The notes: a model not told the origin generated them from the sequence alone. DNA of 64,000 nt from Pseudomonas sp. Irchel 3A7 (GCF_900187565.1 NZ_FYED01000011.1:62001-126000); one strand, 5' to 3'; counted from the first letter of the stretch, positions 24,367-33,079 are shown. Program-made: numbers and translations.

Positions 24367-25238
24367 TGGGGTTTGATCGCCGTTTTTCTGCCCAGCATCA
24401 CGGTCACAATCACCCCGGCCGCAAACAACCAGGTAATCGGCTCCACATGTTCGCCGAAAAACAACGCTGAAAAAGCGATGGTGAAGAAGATCTGCAGCAA
24501 CTGGATCTGACTGACCCGGGCAATGCCGCCCATGGCCAGCCCGGCATACCAGGCGAAGAAACCGATGAACTGCGAAAACAGCGAGACGTAACCGAAGGCC
24601 CACCAGGTCTTGCTCGAAATCTCGCCCTGGTGTTGCAGCGCCAGATAGACCACCGGACCGATCAGCAGCGGTGTCGACAGTACCAATGCCCAACAGATTA
24701 CCTGCCAGCCGCCCATCTCCTTGGCCAACCGGCCGCCTTCGGCATAGCCCAGACCACCCACCGCGATAGCCCCGAGCATCAGCAAGTCACCGGCCTGAAT
24801 GCTGCCGGCGCCGCTGATCAATGCATAGCCGAGCACCAGCGCACTGCCCAGCGCTGCGCAGGCCCAGAAGGCTTTCGACGGACGTTCATGGGACAGCCAC
24901 GCGGCGTACAGCGCCACGCACAACGGTTGCAGGCCATTGACCAGTGCACCATGGGACGCCGGCAAGGTCTGCATCGCCCAGGCCGACAATACCGGAAAGC
25001 CGAGAATCACCCCGGCCGACACCAGCATCAGGCCTTTGACCTGTTTCCAGGTCGGCCATTTTTCACGGTGCCACAGCAACAGCACTGCCGCAGGCACCGC
25101 CGCGAACAACGCACGACCCAGGCCATTGAGCAGCGGATGAAGTTCCTGCACGACGATCCGTGTGAAGGGCAGGGTGAGGCTGAAAATGACGACGCCGAGC
25201 AAGCCCAGGGCCATGCCGGTGTTTTCGCGGGAGGACAT
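24333..25238 (-). CDS. DMT-superfamily (EamA) transporter
   Basis: A roughly 301-residue inner-membrane protein with ten predicted helices in two EamA repeats (starting MALGLLGVVIFSLTLPFTRIVV and near GDLLMLGAIAVGGLGYAEGG). Family members export amino acids or other metabolites. The ATG at 25238 was chosen because it directly precedes the first helix; an ATG at 25286 would add 16 residues. The last dozen residues (VGASLLAKGP) are encoded by a REP element, so the natural stop seems to have been replaced by insertion of the repeat. Confidence 0.82.
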   Translation of the reverse strand: MSSRENTGMALGLLGVVIFSLTLPFTRIVVQELHPLLNGLGRALFAAVPAAVLLLWHREKWPTWKQVKGLMLVSAGVILGFPVLSAWAMQTLPASHGALVNGLQPLCVALYAAWLSHERPSKAFWACAALGSALVLGYALISGAGSIQAGDLLMLGAIAVGGLGYAEGGRLAKEMGGWQVICWALVLSTPLLIGPVVYLALQHQGEISSKTWWAFGYVSLFSQFIGFFAWYAGLAMGGIARVSQIQLLQIFFTIAFSALFFGEHVEPITWLFAAGVIVTVMLGRKTAIKPHVGASLLAKGP

Positions 25239-25541
25239 GATGGCAACCAGAATCCTGGGTGAGGGGAAGTGCCTACATCTAGCCATAAACTGTGGGTTTC
25301 ACGCTGCTACAGATAGACGCGGAGTTATCCGTACAGTTCAAGGACGCCATCGCGGGCAAGCCCGCTCCCACAGGTATCGCATTGGCCACAAGAACGACAC
25401 AGGACCTGTGGGAGCGTGGCTTGCCCGCGATGAACGATTACTCGGTCCGTCAGGTAGTAGCCGGTTGTTACCCGACTCATCGGATAAGGACTACCTTGAA
25501 TACTCCTGCATGCCCACGCATTTTCCAGAGGAGTCCTCCCC
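25239..25541. other. 303-bp gap with one inverted REP pair
   Basis: The gap separates the DMT gene from the PfpI gene. It holds the REP pair at 25347-25432 (ATCGCGGGCAAGCCCGCTCC and GGAGCGTGGCTTGCCCGCGA). No convincing small gene or terminator was seen in the rest. Confidence 0.7.
25347..25432. repeat. Inverted REP pair, GGCAAGCCC subtype
   Basis: CATCGCGGGCAAGCCCGCTC and GCGTGGCTTGCCCGCGATG are arranged tail to tail. The core differs from the common GAGCAGGCTCG form and matches the pair at 4.7 kb. Confidence 0.8.
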
Positions 25542-26123
25542 ATGGCGGCTAAAAAAATTCTGATGCTGGTCGGCGATTACGTCGAAGACTATGAAGTGAT
25601 GGTGCCGTTCCAGGCCCTGTTGATGGTCGGCCATACCGTGCATGCCGTTTGCCCGGACAAGGCCGCCGGCCAGACCGTACGCACGGCCATTCACGACTTT
25701 GAAGGCGACCAGACCTACAGTGAAAAACCCGGACACCTGTTTGCCCTCAATTTCGATTTTGCCAAGGTCAAGGCTGCGGACTACGACGCCGTGCTGATAC
25801 CCGGCGGTCGTGCGCCGGAGTACCTGCGCCTGAACGAAAAAGTCCTGGAGCTGGTGCGGGATTTCGACAAGGCTGGCAAGCCGATCGCTGCCGTGTGCCA
25901 CGGTGCGCAACTGCTGGCGGCGGCAGGGGTTCTCGAAGGGCGCGAGTGCAGCGCCTACCCGGCCTGTGCACCGGAAGTACGCCTGGCTGGCGGGACGTTT
26001 ATCGATATTCCGGTGACGGACGGTCATGTTCAAGGCAATCTGGCCACGGCGCCGGCCTGGCCTGCCCACCCGAACTGGCTCGCGGGTTTCCTCGGGTTAC
26101 TGGGCACGAAAATCACGCTGTAA
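25542..26123 (+). CDS. DJ-1/PfpI family protein
   Basis: A 193-residue flavodoxin-fold protein. The nucleophile elbow is AAVCHGAQLL with Cys119, and the partner Glu lies in VEDYE near residue 15. YDAVLIPGGRAPEYLR is the typical oxyanion region. The family includes intracellular peptidase-like proteins, glyoxalases and chaperones, and the sequence alone does not choose among them. A ribosome site (GAGGAG) precedes the ATG. It is followed after 14 bases by a ribbon-helix-helix gene. Confidence 0.87.
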   Translation: MAAKKILMLVGDYVEDYEVMVPFQALLMVGHTVHAVCPDKAAGQTVRTAIHDFEGDQTYSEKPGHLFALNFDFAKVKAADYDAVLIPGGRAPEYLRLNEKVLELVRDFDKAGKPIAAVCHGAQLLAAAGVLEGRECSAYPACAPEVRLAGGTFIDIPVTDGHVQGNLATAPAWPAHPNWLAGFLGLLGTKITL

Positions 26124-26137
26124 CGAGGAACCTGTCC

Positions 26138-26443
26138 ATGTGCGAGCTCTACGTCAAAGCCGACCCGATTCTCTACGAATCGCGCTCCCGCTCGCTGCGT
26201 ATCTGCGGGGTCGTCACCACCCTGCGGCTGGAGAACCAGTTCTGGGACATCCTCAGCGAAATCGCCGAGGTCGATGGCATGACCACCAATCAGTTGATCG
26301 CCAAGCTGTATGAAGAGGTGATGGACTACCGCGGCGAGGTGGTGAATTTCGCTTCGTTTTTGCGGGTCAGTTGTACGCGGTATCTGAGTCAGCGGCGGGG
26401 TCAGGTGCCTGAGCTTTCGATAGTGCGGACATTGGGGAAGTAG
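26138..26443 (+). CDS. Ribbon-helix-helix domain protein
   Basis: A 101-residue protein beginning MCELYVKADPILYESRSRSL, then RICGVVTTLRLENQFWDILSEIAEVDGMTTNQLIAKLYEE, which is the RHH_4 type fold. Such proteins bind DNA as dimers or act in protein contacts. It follows the PfpI gene by 14 bases with AACGAGGAA as ribosome site, so the two are probably one operon. Targets are unknown. Confidence 0.82.
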   Translation: MCELYVKADPILYESRSRSLRICGVVTTLRLENQFWDILSEIAEVDGMTTNQLIAKLYEEVMDYRGEVVNFASFLRVSCTRYLSQRRGQVPELSIVRTLGK

Positions 26444-26457
26444 GGTGACCTTGGCGG

Positions 26458-26535
26458 CCCTTTCGCGAGCAGGCTCGCTCCCACAATGGATCGGTGTACG
26501 CAATTTCAATGTGGGAGCGAGCCTGCTCGCGAAGG
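26458..26535. repeat. Inverted REP pair
   Basis: TTTCGCGAGCAGGCTCGCTC and GAGCGAGCCTGCTCGCGAAG lie tail to tail with about 25 bp between them. Confidence 0.85.
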
Positions 26536-26614
26536 GGCCGGTACAGGCGACAAAAATCCCGGGCTGGTCTTTACTCTGAAGCGCGCAACCTCTCATTCGC
26601 CAAGGAGAAAGAGC

Positions 26615-26959
26615 ATGTCCGGATGGTACGAAGTGAGTAAAAGCAGCAGCGGTCAGTTCAGGTTTGTGCTGAAGGCGGCGAACGCCGAAACCATTCTGAC
26701 CAGTGAGCTGTACACCACCCGCGCCGCGGCCGATAAAGGTATCGCATCGGTCCAGGCCAACAGCCCGCTGGATGAGCGCTACGAGAAAAAAACCACCAAG
26801 GATGGCCATCCCTACTTCAACCTCAAGGCCGCTAACCACGAAATCATCGGCAGCAGCGAGTCCTATGCTTCGGCGGCGGCCATGGAAAAGGGCATAGCCA
26901 GTGTGAAGGCCAACGGGCCGACCAAGGTGATCAAGGACAAGACCCTTCCTGTCCTCTGA
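26615..26959 (+). CDS. YegP-like DUF1508 protein
   Basis: A 114-residue cytosolic protein with two tandem DUF1508 repeats: GWYEVSKSSSGQFRFVLKAAN (first, about 3-55) and DGHPYFNLKAANHEIIGSSES (second, about 62-108). Each carries the pattern of a small beta-sheet with a GIASVKAN helix. The start has AAGGAG ten bases upstream. The function of the family is not established. Confidence 0.88.
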   Translation: MSGWYEVSKSSSGQFRFVLKAANAETILTSELYTTRAAADKGIASVQANSPLDERYEKKTTKDGHPYFNLKAANHEIIGSSESYASAAAMEKGIASVKANGPTKVIKDKTLPVL

Positions 26960-26977
26960 AACACAATGCAAATCCCC

Positions 26978-27070
26978 ATGTGGGAGCGAGCCTGCTCGCG
27001 AATGCGATTGATCAGTCAACCTCTGTGTTGAATGTCAAACCGCCTTCGCGAGCAGGCTCGCTCCCACATG
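26978..27070. repeat. Inverted REP pair
   Basis: ATGTGGGAGCGAGCCTGCTC and GAGCAGGCTCGCTCCCACAT sit between the convergent yegP-like and DapA-like genes. Confidence 0.85.
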
Positions 27071-27091
27071 GGTTACATCTGTGTCTTGAGA

Positions 27092-27979
27092 TCAGCCCAG
27101 GGCTTTCAGCAGGCCTTGCAGCTGACCAAGTCCCGCCTCACCCAGTGGAAATACCGGCAACCGCGGATCTCCCACCTCCAGCCCGGTTTCGCGCAAGCCC
27201 GCCTTGATCGTCGCCGGCAAGCCGCCCTTGAGGATGAAATCCAGCAGCGGCAACTGGCGATAGAACAGTTCGCGCGCCTTGCCCAGATCGTTGGCCAACA
27301 CCGCTTCATACAAGTCCAGGTTGAGCTGCGGGATCAGGTTCGGCGCCGCCGTGCACCAGCCTTTGGCCCCGGCCGCGAAGGCTTCCAGCGCCAGCGGGTT
27401 GCAGCCGTTATAGAACGGTACCTGGCCTTCGCCCAGGCGTTGCAGTTGATGCATGCGCTGGATGTCGCCGGTGCTTTCCTTGACCATGGTCACGTTTTCC
27501 ACACCCTTGACGATGCGCAGGATCAGATCCACCGACATATCGGTGCCGCTGGTGGCCGGGTTGTTGTAGAGCATGATCGGCACGCCGATGCTGTCGCCGA
27601 TGGCACGGTAGTGGGCGAGGATTTCCGCTTCGCTGAGTTTCCAGTACGAGGTCGGCAGCACCATCACCACGTCGGCGCCGTGGGCTTCGGCGAAACGGGC
27701 GCGACGTACCGCTTTGGCGGTGGTCAGGTCGGACACGCTGACGATGGTCGGCACCCGTTTGGCCACGTGCTTGATGCTGAATTCGGCGACCTGATCCCAC
27801 TCCGCATCGCTCAGGTAAGCGCCTTCACCGGTGCTGCCCAAGGGGGCGATGGAGTGCACGCCGCCTTCAATCAGACGGTCGATGGAACGCCCGAGGGCGT
27901 TGAGGTCCACGCCTTCGCCGTTGGCGGTGAAGGGAGTGATGGTGTAGCCGATGATGCCGTGAATGTTGGGGCTGGACAT
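27092..27979 (-). CDS. DapA/NAL-superfamily lyase
   Basis: A 295-residue TIM-barrel aldolase of the dihydrodipicolinate synthase / N-acetylneuraminate lyase group. The Schiff-base Lys167 is in MVKEST, Tyr138 in LYNNPATSG, and the substrate loop GSTGEG at residues 48-53. True lysine biosynthetic DapA usually stands elsewhere; pairing with a class II aldolase and an XRE-cupin regulator argues for a catabolic lyase acting on a 2-keto acid. It is the second gene of a leftward pair, 30 bp after the aldolase. Confidence 0.87.
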   Translation of the reverse strand: MSSPNIHGIIGYTITPFTANGEGVDLNALGRSIDRLIEGGVHSIAPLGSTGEGAYLSDAEWDQVAEFSIKHVAKRVPTIVSVSDLTTAKAVRRARFAEAHGADVVMVLPTSYWKLSEAEILAHYRAIGDSIGVPIMLYNNPATSGTDMSVDLILRIVKGVENVTMVKESTGDIQRMHQLQRLGEGQVPFYNGCNPLALEAFAAGAKGWCTAAPNLIPQLNLDLYEAVLANDLGKARELFYRQLPLLDFILKGGLPATIKAGLRETGLEVGDPRLPVFPLGEAGLGQLQGLLKALG

Positions 27980-28009
27980 GGTGTCTCTCCGTACGAAAAG
28001 GGGCTGGGT

Positions 28010-28792
28010 TCAGTTCAGGCAATCGGCGTGTTGACGCAGGTTCTGCCGGGCGTAGTAGTTGAAAGCGGCGGCGTGACGTTTTGGCCGGGCGATCCAGTCA
28101 TGGGCTTCGCGGCCCAGCTCGGGAATGATCGGCTTGATGGTCCCGGCGCTCATCGCCAGCAGCTGCAACTTGGCGGCGCGTTCGATCAGTTGAGCAATCA
28201 CACAGGCCTCCTCGATGGTGGTGCCGGTGGACAACTGGCCGTGGTGAGAAAGCAGGACTGCCCGTTTGTCGCCCAGGGCGCCGGCAATCAGATCACCTTC
28301 CTCGTTACCCACCGGTACTCCTGGCCAGCCTTCAAGAAACGCACAGTCTTCGTAGAGCGGGCAGAGGTCCATGTGGGAAATCTGCAGCGGCACCTCCAGC
28401 ATCGACAATGCCGCGACGTGGGTCGGGTGGGTGTGAATGATGCAGTTCACATCCGGCCGGGCGCGGTACACCCAGCTGTGGAAACGGTTGGCCGGATTCG
28501 GCATGCCGTGGCCTTCGAGCACTTCCAGGTCTTCGTTGACCAGCAGCAGGTTGCTCGCGGTGATTTCGTCGAAACCCAGGCCCAGTTGTTGAGTGTAATA
28601 GGTGCCCGGCTGCGGGCCACGGGCGGTGATTTGCCCGGCCAGACCTGAGTCGTGACCATTCTCGAACAGAATGCGGCAGGTCAGGGCCAGCTTTTGCCGG
28701 TCGGTCCACGTATTATCCGCGAGGGTGTTTTGCATCTGGCTCAGCGCTTGCTTGACCAGTTGATCTTTGGGCAGTGCTAATGTCTTGGCCAT
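28010..28792 (-). CDS. Class II aldolase/adducin family protein
   Basis: A 260-residue zinc-dependent aldolase or decarboxylase of the AraD/FucA fold. Metal ligands are the His pair in IIHTHPTHVAALS and LLSHHGQLSTG. FENGHDSGLAGQITARGP is the usual substrate-binding start. Family members cleave sugar phosphates, or act as dehydratases and decarboxylases in acid catabolism. It is first in an operon with the DapA-like gene, behind a strong ATGACAC dyad, and divergent from the XRE-cupin regulator. Confidence 0.87.
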   Translation of the reverse strand: MAKTLALPKDQLVKQALSQMQNTLADNTWTDRQKLALTCRILFENGHDSGLAGQITARGPQPGTYYTQQLGLGFDEITASNLLLVNEDLEVLEGHGMPNPANRFHSWVYRARPDVNCIIHTHPTHVAALSMLEVPLQISHMDLCPLYEDCAFLEGWPGVPVGNEEGDLIAGALGDKRAVLLSHHGQLSTGTTIEEACVIAQLIERAAKLQLLAMSAGTIKPIIPELGREAHDWIARPKRHAAAFNYYARQNLRQHADCLN

Positions 28793-28822
28793 ATCGGTGT
28801 CCTCTTTGGGTGGGTCATGCAG

Positions 28823-28858
28823 ATGACACGAAAGATGCTATATGACACTTTGTGTCAT
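28823..28858. promoter_or_regulatory. ATGACAC dyad and half site (likely operator)
   Basis: The perfect inverted repeat ATGACAC-TTT-GTGTCAT covers 28842-28858, and a third copy ATGACAC lies at 28823-28829, nineteen bases before. The site is central in the gap between the aldolase gene and the XRE-cupin gene, so it is the best candidate for that regulator's operator. Confidence 0.65.
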
Positions 28859-28903
28859 GAGCAAGGACAATTCGTCGCCTCCTTGATGGATTAATCGTTC
28901 TAA

Positions 28904-29446
28904 ATGTCTATCCGTTTGAAATTATTGAGAAAAAAACTTGGCGTGACGCTGGAGGCCTTGGCCGAAAAATCCGGCATGACCAAGAGTTACCTGTCAAAGG
29001 TCGAGCGCGGGCTGAACACGCCGTCGATTGCGGCTGCGCTGAAACTGGCCAAGGCCTTGAACGTTAACGTCGAGGAGCTGTTTTCTGAAGACAAGGTCAG
29101 CCTCGACAGCTACAGCCTGGTGCGCAGCCACGAGCGCCAGCCATTGGGCGCCAGCGACGACAATCCGGGTTACGCGGTGCTGGCCCACCAGGTGAGTGAA
29201 CGAAGTCTGTTGCCGTTCATCATTTACCCGCCGACGGAATTCACCGACAAAGCCTTCAAGGAACACTTGGGCGAGGAGTTTCTGTTCGTCCACGAGGGGC
29301 AGGTCGAGGTGGATTTCGTCAATGAGCGTGTTCTGCTCAGCCGAGGAGATGCGTTGCACTTCAACTCACAGAAACCGCATCGGATCCGCTCGGTGGGCGA
29401 GGTGCAGGCGCAGTTGCTGGTGGTGGTGCATAGCACTGAGGAATGA
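28904..29446 (+). CDS. XRE-family regulator with cupin sensor domain
   Basis: A 180-residue regulator. Residues about 5-60 are an XRE HTH (LLRKKLGVTLEALAEKSGMTKSYLSKVERGLNTPSIAAALKLAKAL). Residues about 105-178 are a cupin barrel (HLGEEFLFVHEGQVEVDF, GDALHFNSQKPHRIRSVG) expected to bind a small catabolite. It is divergent from the aldolase/DapA-like operon with the ATGACAC dyad between, so local control is very likely. No strong ribosome site precedes the ATG. Confidence 0.88.
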   Translation: MSIRLKLLRKKLGVTLEALAEKSGMTKSYLSKVERGLNTPSIAAALKLAKALNVNVEELFSEDKVSLDSYSLVRSHERQPLGASDDNPGYAVLAHQVSERSLLPFIIYPPTEFTDKAFKEHLGEEFLFVHEGQVEVDFVNERVLLSRGDALHFNSQKPHRIRSVGEVQAQLLVVVHSTEE

Positions 29447-29456
29447 GTGATTGGGC

Positions 29457-29555
29457 TTTTGTGGCGAGGGAGCTTGCTCCCGCTTGAGCGCGTAGCGCTC
29501 ACAAAATCCTTGGGGCCGCTTCGCAGCCCAGCGGGAGCAAGCTCCCTCGCCACAG
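29457..29555. repeat. Inverted REP pair, GTGGCGAGGGAGC subtype
   Basis: TTTTGTGGCGAGGGAGCTTG and CAAGCTCCCTCGCCACAG flank about 55 bp between the convergent XRE-cupin and SIR2-like genes. Confidence 0.85.
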
Positions 29556-29569
29556 GTTTGACGTACGCC

Positions 29570-30589
29570 TTAGACCTCGACGGGCACCGCGAGCTTCGAA
29601 CTCCCCAGCGCATGCGTCTTCGAATCAAAAAACCGCAACTCAACCCCGGTCCCCTCGAACACCTTCGCGTAATGCCGCTTCTGATGCTGGATGAACGCCT
29701 TGCTGCGCGGGTAAATCGAGATCGCCACAACCTTCGGTTTCGCCTGGCGCAAGGCATGAACGATATGGCTGTCCTGCTCGCCCAGTGCATGGCCGAAAAG
29801 GCACAAGCCATCGTTGTGGCCGAGTAACTGCTCGTAGCAGAACGATAGATAGTCCGAGCTGCGAATGGTCTTGAGCTTGTCCGCGCTGGGTCCTTCGTTG
29901 ACGAACAGCGGCACGTCGTCGAGGGTCTTGATCGTGTTGTTGATGGCGAAATTGCCCAGCAACGTGCCTTCGGTCGACATCAGTTTGCGCGCCGTACCGT
30001 CCTGATTGCGCACCAGGTGCAGGCCGCCGTGCAGGTACAGCAAACGGGTCTTGTCGGTGGCGGTGGTGCTCAGGTCGAAAGCGGGTTCGTCCCCCTGGAA
30101 CAGGTCGGTGATCGCGTCCGGTTGCTGCTGGATCGCCCAGTAATTGAGCAAGTCGTAATTGGTGGTGAACACTGTGCGGTAGCTGGTCAGTTCCTGATTG
30201 ATCGTCGCCAGTGTCGAAGCTTCGACCAATCGCCATGGGATATGCACCGCGTGCACGGTGTTGATCAGCGCTTCCTTGATTGCGTAGTAACGATTGCGCG
30301 GCGCGGCGGAGCTGACGGCCAGAGCCTTGTTGACCCGGCTGGTGGTCTTGAGCGCGCTCAACACCTGCTCGAAACTGCGCGTCTGCATCGCATCGAATAC
30401 GCTCAGCTCGGAGGGGCTCAGGGGCTTTTCTTCGACGGTACGGGCGTTTTCGAACAGCGAGTCGTAGCCGAAGTCGTCCCACACCGCGCGGCTGGCGCCG
30501 TTGCCCACCAGCAAGCCGCCGAACGCAGTGCTGGCGCGCAGGGCATTCCAGTCTTCAAGTTGGGCGTCGACATCCTGGAAATCGGTCAT
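29570..30589 (-). CDS. DUF4917 / SIR2-like protein
   Basis: A 339-residue protein. It shows the pattern of SIR2-like NAD-binding enzymes: LLVGNGASRAV near the N-terminus (nucleotide loop), VFTTNYDLLNYWA in the middle, LYLHGGLHLV, and LCLFGHALGEQDSHI near the end. Such domains occur in antiphage proteins that deplete NAD, but also in proteins of unknown role annotated DUF4917. The start at 30589 gives the usual length; a frame to 30673 lacks support. It is divergent from the LysR gene with about 150 bp between. Confidence 0.72.
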   Translation of the reverse strand: MTDFQDVDAQLEDWNALRASTAFGGLLVGNGASRAVWDDFGYDSLFENARTVEEKPLSPSELSVFDAMQTRSFEQVLSALKTTSRVNKALAVSSAAPRNRYYAIKEALINTVHAVHIPWRLVEASTLATINQELTSYRTVFTTNYDLLNYWAIQQQPDAITDLFQGDEPAFDLSTTATDKTRLLYLHGGLHLVRNQDGTARKLMSTEGTLLGNFAINNTIKTLDDVPLFVNEGPSADKLKTIRSSDYLSFCYEQLLGHNDGLCLFGHALGEQDSHIVHALRQAKPKVVAISIYPRSKAFIQHQKRHYAKVFEGTGVELRFFDSKTHALGSSKLAVPVEV

Positions 30590-30739
30590 TGCGATCAAAG
30601 TCTCAAAGCAAAAGGTCTGATGGGCGGCGACTTTATCACGGAGGGCATCGAGATTTTCCGCCGCGCGTTGCAAGCGCCACGACGCGGATGAAGAACGTTA
30701 TGCTGCGACTTCGCCTGAACCGACATTGCCGAGTCCCTG

Positions 30740-31648
30740 ATGCTGCAGAAAAGCCTGATCCGCCGCCTCGACCTGATCACCCTGCAACTGTTCGTCGCCG
30801 TCCATGAAGAGGGCACCCTGACCCGTGCCGCCGCACGCGAAGCGATTGCGGTGTCGGCGGCGAGCAAGCGCCTGATGGAGTTGGAGGAGGCGCTGGGTAT
30901 CAGTCTGTTTGTGCGCCAGGCCAAAGGCATGACGTTGACGCCGGCCGGTGAAACGCTACTGCACCATGCCCGGCAGATGTTGTTCAACGTCGAGAAAATG
31001 GGCCTGGAACTGGGCGAGCACAGTCACGGTGTGCGCGGTTATGTGCGAATGCTCGCGAACCTGTCGGCAATCATCCAGTTCCTGCCCGAAGACTTGCGCG
31101 ACTTTTCCGAGCAGCATCCCCAGGTCAAGACCGATCTTGAAGAACGACCCAGCGCCGGGGTGATTCAAGGGGTGCTCGATGGTGTGGCCGACCTCGGGAT
31201 CTGCTCCATCGACAGCGACATCAAGGGCTTGCACAGCGTGCTGTACCGTCAGGACAAACTGATGGTGCTGATGTTGCCGGATCACCCGTTGGCCAACCGT
31301 CCGAACGTGGCATTTGCCGATACGCTGGACAGCGATTATGTCGGGCTGCATGCGGCCAGTTCGATCAACATGCGTACCCATGCCGCGGCGCGTCAGGCGG
31401 GCCGGGTCTTGCGGGTGCGCATCCATGTGCCGGGCTTCGACGCCATGTGTCGCATGATCCAGGCCAACATGGGCATTGGCGTGCTGCCGCAGCGAGCTTA
31501 TGAACTGTTTGGTCGGGCGTTGGGGTTGCATGCGGTGCCGTTGACCGATGACTGGTCGGATCGGGCGTTGATCCTGGTGGTGCGCGATGAGGCGCTGCTG
31601 TCGCCGGTGAGCCGGATGTTGTTTGAGCATTTGCGTGGACAGGCCTGA
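30740..31648 (+). CDS. LysR-family transcriptional regulator
   Basis: A 302-residue LTTR. The HTH is LDLITLQLFVAVHEEGTLTRAAAREAIAVSAASKRLMELEEALGISLFVR (about 8-60), followed by a substrate-binding domain with LEERPSAGVIQGVLDGVADLGIC. It lies upstream of, and in the same direction as, the CaiB / HMG-CoA lyase / MFS operon, with a REP pair between. It is the likely activator of that operon, though divergent control of the SIR2-like gene is possible. Confidence 0.88.
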   Translation: MLQKSLIRRLDLITLQLFVAVHEEGTLTRAAAREAIAVSAASKRLMELEEALGISLFVRQAKGMTLTPAGETLLHHARQMLFNVEKMGLELGEHSHGVRGYVRMLANLSAIIQFLPEDLRDFSEQHPQVKTDLEERPSAGVIQGVLDGVADLGICSIDSDIKGLHSVLYRQDKLMVLMLPDHPLANRPNVAFADTLDSDYVGLHAASSINMRTHAAARQAGRVLRVRIHVPGFDAMCRMIQANMGIGVLPQRAYELFGRALGLHAVPLTDDWSDRALILVVRDEALLSPVSRMLFEHLRGQA

Positions 31649-31670
31649 GTTATTTATGGATCAGACCGGC

Positions 31671-31749
31671 CCCTTCGCGAGCAGGCTCGCTCCCACAGGG
31701 GATTGGTGAACACCACAGATCAACTGTGGGAGCGAGCCTGCTCGCGAAG
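31671..31749. repeat. Inverted REP pair
   Basis: CTTCGCGAGCAGGCTCGCTC and GAGCGAGCCTGCTCGCGAAG lie in the 237-bp gap between lysR and the CoA-transferase gene. Confidence 0.85.
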
Positions 31750-31885
31750 GCATATCTGAGGCCGCGGCGATTTCCCGGCAGGGCGTTCGCGTTTCGCGAA
31801 CGCCCCTTGCCAACTGAAGGTTGGATTCCTTGGGCATCGGTCCTCTAGCCTTGGCACATATTCCAAGAACAAGAGGTACCCCGCG

Positions 31886-33079
31886 ATGACTGCCCCCCTG
31901 AGTGCAATCAAAGTGATCGAGATCGGCACGCTGATCGCCGCGCCGTTTGCCGCGCGCATGCTGGCCGAGTTCGGCGCCGAAGTGATCAAGATCGAAGCCA
32001 TGGGGCAGGGCGATCCCCTGCGCAAATGGCGCAAGCTGCATGAAGGCACCTCGCTGTGGTGGTACCTGCAATCGCGCAACAAGAAATCCCTGGCGCTGAA
32101 TCTGAAATCCGCCGAAGGCATTGAACTGGTCAAGCAACTGGCGACCAGCGCCGACGTGTTGATCGAAAACCTGCGCCCCGGCGCCCTGGAAAAACTTGGC
32201 CTGGGCTGGGACGTGCTGCATGCCCTTAACCCCAACCTGACCCTGGTGCGGATTTCCGGTTATGGCCAGACCGGTCCGTACCGAGATCGTCCGGGGTTCG
32301 GTGCCATCGGCGAAGCCATGGGCGGCATCCGCTACACCACCGGCACCCCCGGTTCGCCTCCGGCGCGGGTTGGAGTCAGCCTCGGCGACTCGCTGGCTTC
32401 GCTGCACGCAGTGATCGGCGCATTGATGTCGTTGCTGCGGGTCAAGACTGGGCAGGGCGGCGGGCAAATCGTCGATGTGTCCCTGGCCGAAAGCGTGTTC
32501 AACGTCATGGAAAGCCTGGTGCCGGAATACGACATGCTCGGCCATGTACGTGAGCGCAGCGGCGGTGCCTTGCCGGGCATCGCGCCTTCCAACACTTACC
32601 TGACGGGCGATGGCGCTTACGTGGTCATCGCCGGCAACAGCGACCCGATCTACCGTCGCCTGATGCACACCATCGGCCGCGTGGATCTGGCCGAAGCACC
32701 CGAATTCGCCCATAACGATGGGCGCGCAGCAAAAAGCAATCTGCTCGATGCCGCCATCACCCACTGGACCAGCAGCCTGCCGATCGACGACGTGCTGGCG
32801 GCGCTGGAAGCCGCCGAAGTTCCGGCCGGGCGCATCTATTCGGTGGCCGACATTGTTGCCGATCCGCACTACCAGGCGCGGGACATGCTGCTCAATGCCG
32901 AGCTGCCCGGCGGCGCCACGGTGAAAATGCCGGGCATCGTACCGAAACTCTCGGAAACACCCGGTGGCGTGAACTGGTCGGGTCCCGGACTGGGCCAGCA
33001 CACCGACGGCATTCTCGCGCAGCTTGGTCTGACACCGGCGGACATCGAACGCCTGAAAGTCGAAGGAGTGGTGCAATGA
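31886..33079 (+). CDS. CaiB/BaiF-family (class III) CoA-transferase
   Basis: A 397-residue enzyme that moves CoA between carboxylic acids. Seen are VIEIGTLIAAPFAARMLAEFGAEVIKIE, NKKSLALNLKSAEG, RISGYGQTGPYRDRPGFGAIGEAMGG and the catalytic Asp168 in VSLGDSLASLHA. The stop overlaps the HMG-CoA lyase start by ATGA. That coupling suggests it activates a 3-hydroxy-3-methyl dicarboxylate such as HMG, using succinyl-CoA or similar as donor, for the lyase to split. Substrate is inferred. Ribosome site AAGAGGTA. Confidence 0.88.
   Translation: MTAPLSAIKVIEIGTLIAAPFAARMLAEFGAEVIKIEAMGQGDPLRKWRKLHEGTSLWWYLQSRNKKSLALNLKSAEGIELVKQLATSADVLIENLRPGALEKLGLGWDVLHALNPNLTLVRISGYGQTGPYRDRPGFGAIGEAMGGIRYTTGTPGSPPARVGVSLGDSLASLHAVIGALMSLLRVKTGQGGGQIVDVSLAESVFNVMESLVPEYDMLGHVRERSGGALPGIAPSNTYLTGDGAYVVIAGNSDPIYRRLMHTIGRVDLAEAPEFAHNDGRAAKSNLLDAAITHWTSSLPIDDVLAALEAAEVPAGRIYSVADIVADPHYQARDMLLNAELPGGATVKMPGIVPKLSETPGGVNWSGPGLGQHTDGILAQLGLTPADIERLKVEGVVQ

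Noticed and set aside
27092..27979. Assignment as lysine-biosynthetic dapA
   Set aside because: Catalytic residues fit the whole superfamily. Operon with an aldolase and a cupin-type regulator favours catabolism, so no dapA symbol was given.
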